Source: Lysobacteraceae bacterium (GTDB taxonomy: Bacteria; Pseudomonadota; Gammaproteobacteria; Nitrococcales; AK92). From it: a DNA stretch of 64,000 nucleotides. The stretch lies in NCBI GenBank assembly GCA_012523465.1, contig JAAYIK010000002.1:1-64000 (forward strand), read 5' to 3'. How positions within the stretch are numbered: the first letter of the stretch is position 1; every line of letters begins with the position of its first letter. The position numbers and the translations under genes were made by a program. Positions 58,838-64,000 of the stretch are shown here, piece after piece. The notes under the pieces were generated by a model. The model ran no database searches, was not told the DNA's origin, and saw only the letters and a list, made by a program, of their open reading frames with translations.

Positions 58838-60788
58838 TCAGTTCGACCTGGAAGATCTCCCCACCAATCTCTCCGACAACGAGCATTTCCATTCCATCGT
58901 CGAGCGCGTGATCAGCCGCCGCGGCTTTCTCAAGCTGGGCGCCGGCGCCAGCGCCGCCGCCTTTCTGGGCGGCATGCTGAGTGCCTGCGGCGGCAGCTCC
59001 TCCGGCAGCAATCCCGCCTCCGCCTCGTCCCTGCTGGGCTTCAAGCCGGTGGAAAAATACACCGGCGACCAGGTCGTGATGCCGGAAGGCTACAGCGTGT
59101 CGGTGCTGGCTCCGTGGGGCACCCCGCTGTTCGGCTCCACTGCCGCTTACCGGGACGACGACAGCAACAGCGCCGCCGATCAGGCTGAGCAGGTAGGAGA
59201 TAACCACGACGGCATGCATTACTTCCCGATCAACGGCAGCGAGGAAGGGCTGCTGGTGATCAACCACGAGTATCACGAACGGACCATGTATGCCGACCGC
59301 GAGCCGAAGACGCTCGACGATTGCCGCAAATCGCAGCATGCCCACGGCGTCTCGGTGCTGCACATCAAGAAGAACGCTCAGGACCGCTGGGAAGTGGTGG
59401 TCGACTCCAGATACAACCGCCGCATCCACGGCAACACCGAGACAAAGCTGACCGGGCCGGTCGCCGGCGACGATCTGGTCGTAACCAGCGCCGACCCGCT
59501 GGGCAAGACGGTGCTCGGCACGCTCAACAATTGCGGCAACGGCCATACCCTCTGGGGCACCTACCTGACCTGCGAGGAGAACTTCAACCAGTATTTCGGC
59601 ACCACCTCGCCGGAAGCCGCCGACGGCAACGACCCGCGCGACGCGCTGCTGCGCCGCTACGGCATCAACCGCGCGGCGAGCGGCGGCACCTACCGCTGGG
59701 AACGCTTCGACGACCGCTTCGACTACATGAAGGAGCCCAACGAACCCAACCGCTTCGGCTGGATCGTCGAAATCGATCCTTTCGATCCCGACTCGCCCCC
59801 GCTGAAGCGCACCGCCCTGGGCCGCTTCAAGCACGAGAACTGCGCCATGACGCTGTCGCGCGACAACCGGGTGGTGGTCTACAGCGGCGATGACCAGGCC
59901 GGCGAGTACATCTACAAATTCGTCTCCGACGGCTACTATGACCCCAACAACCCCATCGGCAACCGCGAGCTGCTGAAGGAGGGCAAGCTCTACGTCGCCC
60001 GCTTCGAGGACAGAGCGCCCCGCGGCGAAGGCATGCTGGGGACGGGACGCTGGATCCTGCTGGATAAGAACGAGAACGAGCACCTCAGGCAGAACGACCA
60101 CGACTTCCCCGATCAGGCCGCAGTGCTGGTGAAGACCCGTCTGGCCGCGGACGCCGTCGGCGCCACCCCGATGGATAGGCCCGAGTGGATCGCCGTCCAC
60201 CCCAAGACCGGCGAGGTCTACTGCACCCTGACCAACAACAAGGGCCGCACGGAAAGCGAGGTCGATGGGGTCAACCCGCGCGCCAGCAACATTTACGGCC
60301 ATATCATTCGCTGGCGCGAAGCCGGTGACGATGCCGCCGCGCTGGAGTTCGAGTGGGATTTGTTCGTGCTGGCGGGCAACCTCAACGTCTATCCGCCGAA
60401 CCACCCCCGTGCCGGCAGCGCCAACGTGACCAGGGACAACGCCTTCAACAGCCCCGACGGGCTTGCCTTCGACGCCGATGGCCGGCTCTGGATCCAGACC
60501 GATGGCGACGACAGCGACGCGGGCGATTTCGCCGGCCAGGGCAACAACCAGATGCTGGCCGCCGACCCGGCCACCGGCGAGATCCGCCGCTTCCTGTACG
60601 GCCCCAAGGGCTGCGAGGTGACCGGCATCGCCTGGACCCCGGACCAGCGCACCATGTTCGTCAACATCCAGCACCCCGGCGGCAGCTGGCCGAAATCGCA
60701 GTGGCCGGAGATCACCGGCGGCGGCGCGCGGCCCCGCTCGGCCACCGTGGTCATCACCAAGGACGACGGCGGCGTGATCGGCACCTGA
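58833..60788 (+). CDS. phoX: PhoX-family alkaline phosphatase, Tat-exported
   Basis: A 651-residue protein of the PhoX (DUF839) family: calcium/iron-dependent alkaline phosphatases that release phosphate from organic phosphoesters outside the cytoplasm. A twin-arginine signal lies at residues 28-34 (SRRGFLK), followed by AGASAAAFLGGMLSAC, whose cysteine could also be lipidated. PhoX landmarks are GMHYFPINGS, LLVINHEYH, HGVSVLHI, NNCGNGHTLWGTYLTCEENF, FGWIVEIDPFDP, ALGRFKHENCAM, YSGDDQAGEYIYKF, RPEWIAVHPKTGEVYCTLTNN and SPDGLAFDADGRLWIQTDGD. An intrinsic terminator follows. No clear PhoB box is visible upstream. Confidence 0.92.
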   Translation: MSQFDLEDLPTNLSDNEHFHSIVERVISRRGFLKLGAGASAAAFLGGMLSACGGSSSGSNPASASSLLGFKPVEKYTGDQVVMPEGYSVSVLAPWGTPLFGSTAAYRDDDSNSAADQAEQVGDNHDGMHYFPINGSEEGLLVINHEYHERTMYADREPKTLDDCRKSQHAHGVSVLHIKKNAQDRWEVVVDSRYNRRIHGNTETKLTGPVAGDDLVVTSADPLGKTVLGTLNNCGNGHTLWGTYLTCEENFNQYFGTTSPEAADGNDPRDALLRRYGINRAASGGTYRWERFDDRFDYMKEPNEPNRFGWIVEIDPFDPDSPPLKRTALGRFKHENCAMTLSRDNRVVVYSGDDQAGEYIYKFVSDGYYDPNNPIGNRELLKEGKLYVARFEDRAPRGEGMLGTGRWILLDKNENEHLRQNDHDFPDQAAVLVKTRLAADAVGATPMDRPEWIAVHPKTGEVYCTLTNNKGRTESEVDGVNPRASNIYGHIIRWREAGDDAAALEFEWDLFVLAGNLNVYPPNHPRAGSANVTRDNAFNSPDGLAFDADGRLWIQTDGDDSDAGDFAGQGNNQMLAADPATGEIRRFLYGPKGCEVTGIAWTPDQRTMFVNIQHPGGSWPKSQWPEITGGGARPRSATVVITKDDGGVIGT

Positions 60789-60809
60789 CCCGCCTTCCGG
60801 CCCCGGCGA

Positions 60810-60841
60810 ACGGCCCGCCCACCGCGGGCCGTTTTCATTTT
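60810..60841 (+). terminator. Intrinsic terminator after phoX
   Basis: ACGGCCCGC and GCGGGCCGT form a perfect 9-bp stem with a 5-base loop, followed by TTTCATTTT. It lies 21 bp after the phoX stop codon, between convergent genes. Confidence 0.85.
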
Positions 60842-60873
60842 CCGGCGCGGCAGCCGCGATCCGCCAGGAGCGC

Positions 60874-63282
60874 TCAATGCAGCGTGGTGGGATTCTTTTC
60901 CATCGCTTCCAGATGGCGCCGCAGCTTTTGCAGCCGCGGGGACAGCGGACTCATCCTGCCTTCCGCCCGGGCCACGGCATCGCGCAGCAGCTGCAGCGCC
61001 TCGGGGCGACGTCCGCTGTCGCGCAGCAGGACGCTGAGCCGGATCACGCTGTTGATGTGCAGCATGCTGTCCTCCCCCATCACCCGCGCGGTCTGCTCGC
61101 AGGCCTGCCGCAACAGCGGCTCGGCCAGCTCGAACTGGTCTTGCTCGGCATACAGGGCAGCCAACTCGGCGCGGGTCATGATGGCATGAGGGTGCTCCTC
61201 GCCCAGTAGCTTGCTCCAGGTGGCCAGATTGCGTCGATAAAGCTGCTCGGCCTCCGCGTATTCGCCCTTTTCCCGCAGCAGGTCGGCCAGATTGTTGATG
61301 CTGGTGGCCGTGGCCGGATGCTCGACGCCGACCAGCTTCTCCCAGACCGCGATGGCGCGCCGGTACATGGGCTCGGCCTGCGCGCTGTCGCCCATGGCAT
61401 CCAGCACTCCGGCCAGGTTGTGTAGAGTCGATGCGGTATCGACGTGTTCCTCGCCGTAGACTTCCTGGCGAATGGCCAGGGCGCGGGCGAACAGCTGTTC
61501 AGCCGTGCGGTACTGCTCGCGGACATCCAGCAAGGTCGCCAGATTGTGCAGGCTGGCCGCCGTCGCCGGATGCGCTGGACCGAAGGCGGTCTCCACCACG
61601 CCCAGCGCACGCTGATAAAGCGTTTCCGCCTGCTCGTGGTCATGCCCGGCATAGAGCAGACCGGCCAGGCTGTCCAGGCAAGCGGCAGTGGTCGGATGGC
61701 CGTTGCCGCAATGCCGCTCAGCCAGAGCCAGCGCGCGCTCCAGCAGCGGTCGGGCGCCGGCGAAATCCTGCGCCGCCTTGCGCACCGCCGCCAGGTTGGC
61801 GAGATGGGGGATCAGATCGACGTGCCGCTCCCCCAGCGCCTGCTCGCGCAGCCTGAGCGTGGTCTGGTAGAGCACCGCGGCCTGGTCAAGCTCGCCGCGC
61901 TTCTCCAGCAGCATCGCCAGCTGGTGACGGACGGCATGGGAGTCGGGGTGATCGTCGCCCAGCAGCTGCTCCCGCGCCGCCAGGGCCCGGCGTAGCAGCG
62001 GCTCGGCCTCGGCGAGCCGCTCGACGTCGTTCAGCCAAGCGCCGCAAGCGGCATCCAGGGCAGCCTGCGCCATCGGTGGCAGCTCGCCCGCGCGCTCCCT
62101 CGCCCGCGCGAACAGCGGCTCCAGATTCGGCTGCTCCAGCAAATCCCGCAGGGCCAGGCTCAGCTCCACGACCAGGGCGCCGAAATCGGGCGGCGACAGC
62201 CGCGCACGCCAGTCGTCCAGCCGGCTGCAATAGAACTCGATCAGGCCTTCGCCCAGGCCCCAGGCCTGCCAGCAGCCCAGCAAATCGTCGCGGCGGCCTG
62301 GCTGCAGCAGCGCCTGCAGGACCCGGCAGTCGCCCAGCCAGTCCGCCAGTGCCTGCCAGTGCGCGGCTGCCGGCAGCAGCCACGGCAAGGCATCCAGCGC
62401 TTGCGGCGTGGCCGCATACAGGCGGGACAGCTCCAGGTACACAGCCTGCTGCTCGACGCCTTCCCGCAGCAGCTGGCGCCGTACCAAATCCTGGCTGCGG
62501 GCGCCGGCCAGCGCCCAGCCATTGGCCCCCTGGTAAACCAGGCCGCGCCGAGCCAGCCCCGCCAGCGCCGCCGTCTCCAGGCCAGCCTGCCGCAGCAGCA
62601 GCTCCGGCACGCCGCGCCGCGCGCCCCACAGCAAGCGCAGCAAGGCCGACTCCTCGGCGGCCAGATCCCTCAGCTCGGCCACATCCAGCGGCAACGGGGC
62701 GAGCGCGAGCGTCTCGTGCTGCCAGCCGCGGCGACGCAGCACCTCGCAGGCGGCGCCGGGCGCCACGCTGACGATGAGCCGCGCCCCGGGCGGCAGGTAG
62801 CGCGGCAGCCAGGCCATGTCCTCGTCGGCCGCGCCGCCCTCCAGACTCTCCAGACCGGTGAGCACGAGCACGACCTTGCCCGTGGCCGCGGCGCGTGCCA
62901 GCCAGTTCGGCAGAACCTCGATCCGGCCCTCCAAGGTCACCGGCAGCGCTTCCCGCAGCCCGCGCCCCTGGCGCAGCCCGCTCAGCAGCCGAAACAGCAG
63001 ATGGTTCAGCTGCCGGCTTTCCCGGGTGCAGCCGAGGTGATGCACTAGCACCAGGGCGTCGGCATGGGCGACGGCATAGCGGCGCGCCCAGTGATCCAGC
63101 GCTGCCGCCGCAGCCCCCGGCGCGGCGGCTTCCAACACCAGCGGCAGCCCGCGCCGCGCGCAATGCTGAGTGAGGCGCTGGCGCAGCCCCTTGGCCGCTG
63201 CGCTCATCTCGCCCAGCCACCGACCAAAGCTCTGTTGATCGGCCTGGGCCAGGGCGGTCAAATCCGGCTGTTCATTCATCAT
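60874..63282 (-). CDS. STAND/NACHT-like TPR protein with erased nucleotide-binding motifs
   Basis: An 802-residue cytoplasmic protein. The N-terminal ~190 residues follow the pattern of NACHT/STAND ATPases fused to TPRs (LDHWARRYAVAHADALVLVHHLG, EVLPNWLARAAATGKVVLVLTGLESLEG, WLPRYLPPGARLIVSV). The Walker A site, which in relatives reads GESGSGKS, is here AAAPGAAA (about residues 52-59), and the Walker B Asp is replaced (LTGLESLE). A central helical region (about 200-440) links to about eight 42-residue kinesin-light-chain-type TPRs (for example HPATAASLHNLATLLDVREQYRTAEQLFARAL). It is probably a non-ATP-binding scaffold. Its start (ATGATG) overlaps the mobA stop by 11 bp. Confidence 0.82.
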   Translation of the reverse strand: MMNEQPDLTALAQADQQSFGRWLGEMSAAAKGLRQRLTQHCARRGLPLVLEAAAPGAAAAALDHWARRYAVAHADALVLVHHLGCTRESRQLNHLLFRLLSGLRQGRGLREALPVTLEGRIEVLPNWLARAAATGKVVLVLTGLESLEGGAADEDMAWLPRYLPPGARLIVSVAPGAACEVLRRRGWQHETLALAPLPLDVAELRDLAAEESALLRLLWGARRGVPELLLRQAGLETAALAGLARRGLVYQGANGWALAGARSQDLVRRQLLREGVEQQAVYLELSRLYAATPQALDALPWLLPAAAHWQALADWLGDCRVLQALLQPGRRDDLLGCWQAWGLGEGLIEFYCSRLDDWRARLSPPDFGALVVELSLALRDLLEQPNLEPLFARARERAGELPPMAQAALDAACGAWLNDVERLAEAEPLLRRALAAREQLLGDDHPDSHAVRHQLAMLLEKRGELDQAAVLYQTTLRLREQALGERHVDLIPHLANLAAVRKAAQDFAGARPLLERALALAERHCGNGHPTTAACLDSLAGLLYAGHDHEQAETLYQRALGVVETAFGPAHPATAASLHNLATLLDVREQYRTAEQLFARALAIRQEVYGEEHVDTASTLHNLAGVLDAMGDSAQAEPMYRRAIAVWEKLVGVEHPATATSINNLADLLREKGEYAEAEQLYRRNLATWSKLLGEEHPHAIMTRAELAALYAEQDQFELAEPLLRQACEQTARVMGEDSMLHINSVIRLSVLLRDSGRRPEALQLLRDAVARAEGRMSPLSPRLQKLRRHLEAMEKNPTTLH

Positions 63283-63934
63283 CGCGGCTTCCTGCAGCCG
63301 CCGGGCCGCTGCCTTGCAGGCGAGCCTCCAGGGCCTCGCGGTCGGCGGGGGTGTTGACATTGAGAAAGGCCTCCGGCACGTCGGCGAAATCGGCCAGCGC
63401 CATCCGATGCTGCGCGTACCAGCGGTCGATCTTGCGCTCGCCGGCCGCCAGAAAGGCTTCCAGGCTGGGTAGCAGGCGCCGCGGCAGCAGCGCGAAGACC
63501 GGCTGCAGCCGCCCTGCTCCTTCGGCCACGGCCAGCTCAGCCCGTTCCCGCGCCAGTGCCTGGCAGAGCCGCTGCACCAGGTCGGGCGGCACCAACGGCG
63601 AGTCGCAGGGCACGGTGACGATCCATTCCGTCCCGCTGGCTGCCAGGCCGCTGGCCATGCCGGCCAGCGGGCCGGCGTAATCGCCCACGCGGTCGGCGAC
63701 GACGGGAACCCCGTAGCGGCGGTAGCAGTCGTGGCTCCGGTTGGCATTGATGATGAGTGCCGCCGTCTGCGGCCGCAGGCGCTCGATGATGTGCTCGACC
63801 ATGGGCCGGCCGGCCAACGGCACCAGCCCCTTGTCGATGCCCCCCATGCGGCTGGCCCGCCCTCCGGCAAGCACGACGCCGGTCACCGCATCCTGGCTGA
63901 CTTGGCTCACTGGCTGTTCTCCTCTGACAGACAT
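63272..63934 (-). CDS. mobA: Molybdenum cofactor guanylyltransferase MobA
   Basis: A 220-residue nucleotidyltransferase that attaches GMP to molybdopterin, giving the bis-MGD cofactor required by formate dehydrogenase. The nucleotide-binding motif is VLAGGRASRMGGIDKGLVPLAGRPM. Also present are VVADRVGDYAGPLAGMASGL, VTVPCDSPLVPPDLV and the C-terminal FLNVNTPAD. GGAG lies 6 bases before the ATG-proximal spacer. It is translationally coupled to the downstream TPR protein gene through an 11-bp overlap. Confidence 0.93.
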   Translation of the reverse strand: MSVRGEQPVSQVSQDAVTGVVLAGGRASRMGGIDKGLVPLAGRPMVEHIIERLRPQTAALIINANRSHDCYRRYGVPVVADRVGDYAGPLAGMASGLAASGTEWIVTVPCDSPLVPPDLVQRLCQALARERAELAVAEGAGRLQPVFALLPRRLLPSLEAFLAAGERKIDRWYAQHRMALADFADVPEAFLNVNTPADREALEARLQGSGPAAAGSRDDE

Positions 63935-64000
63935 GGCGCGCTCCAGACCGTAGAGCCTATGCCAGGGCGCCGCTGCGGTCGAGCGCCGCGACTCACCAGC

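Noticed and set aside
58488-60674. Open frame of about 730 codons on the minus strand opposite phoX
   Set aside because: Antisense shadow of a well-supported PhoX gene, rich in Val/Gly/Ala with no family resemblance.
63283-63870. In-frame upstream extension of the TPR protein by 196 codons
   Set aside because: This stretch is mobA read in another frame; the translated extension is Trp/Arg/Ser-rich and not conserved, while ATGATG at 63282 has a ribosome-binding site.

Overview
The window is a GC-rich, densely coded stretch of bacterial chromosome that looks gammaproteobacterial. It carries a complete gspC-N type II secretion operon, a ybbA-ybbP/tesA pair, yrfG/nudE/cysQ, rdgC, rho next to trxA, and an AidB-type acyl-CoA dehydrogenase, all closest to gammaproteobacterial arrangements. 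The genus cannot be fixed from sequence reading alone. I see no rRNA, tRNA, CRISPR array, integrase or intact insertion sequence.

Layout. 1-375: no recognisable gene. 0.4-18 kb: mostly stand-alone metabolic, envelope and regulatory genes: a GAF-GGDEF-EAL protein, a membrane protein, aidB, a zinc alcohol dehydrogenase, SRPBCC and DUF2061 proteins, a GloA-like lyase, class I fumarase, a fibronectin-fold lipoprotein, a nitroreductase, a MetX-like protein without its nucleophile, a DauA-like SulP transporter, a frameshifted AhpD/CMD gene, an outer-membrane porin and a lipoprotein. 17.4-19.1 kb: rho and trxA. 19.5-31 kb: the type II secretion operon gspCDEFGHIJKLMN. 31-42 kb: housekeeping genes (yrfG, nudE, cysQ, a MaoC hydratase, ybbP-ybbA, tesA, rdgC, purK-purE). 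41.5-51 kb: a formate dehydrogenase operon on the minus strand. It runs DUF3305, DUF3306, polyferredoxin, TorD chaperone, small Tat protein, catalytic subunit, Fe-S subunit, small lipoprotein, cytochrome b subunit. 51.3-64 kb: molybdenum-cofactor genes (moaA, a HTH/molybdate-binding-like regulator, moeA, a MoaD-rhodanese-MoeB fusion with a JAMM peptidase, yqeC, mobA). Interspersed are a beta-propeller-like protein, a PhoX phosphatase and a large TPR protein.

The right-hand 22 kb form one functional theme. The molybdenum-cofactor genes supply the cofactor, and the TorD-like chaperone and Tat signals mature the Cys-type formate dehydrogenase. Candidate sigma-54 -24/-12 elements lie in front of the formate dehydrogenase operon, divergently in front of moaA, and inside the operon.

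The most unusual items are: (i) a single polypeptide joining a MoaD-like ubiquitin-fold domain, a rhodanese and a MoeB/E1 enzyme, with the essential Gly-Gly buried inside the chain, overlapping by 4 bp an upstream JAMM peptidase gene that could release it; (ii) a STAND/NACHT-like TPR protein whose Walker A and B motifs have been erased and whose gene overlaps mobA; (iii) a MetX-family protein with Ala at the nucleophile; (iv) a perfect hairpin that brackets the phoX ribosome-binding site.
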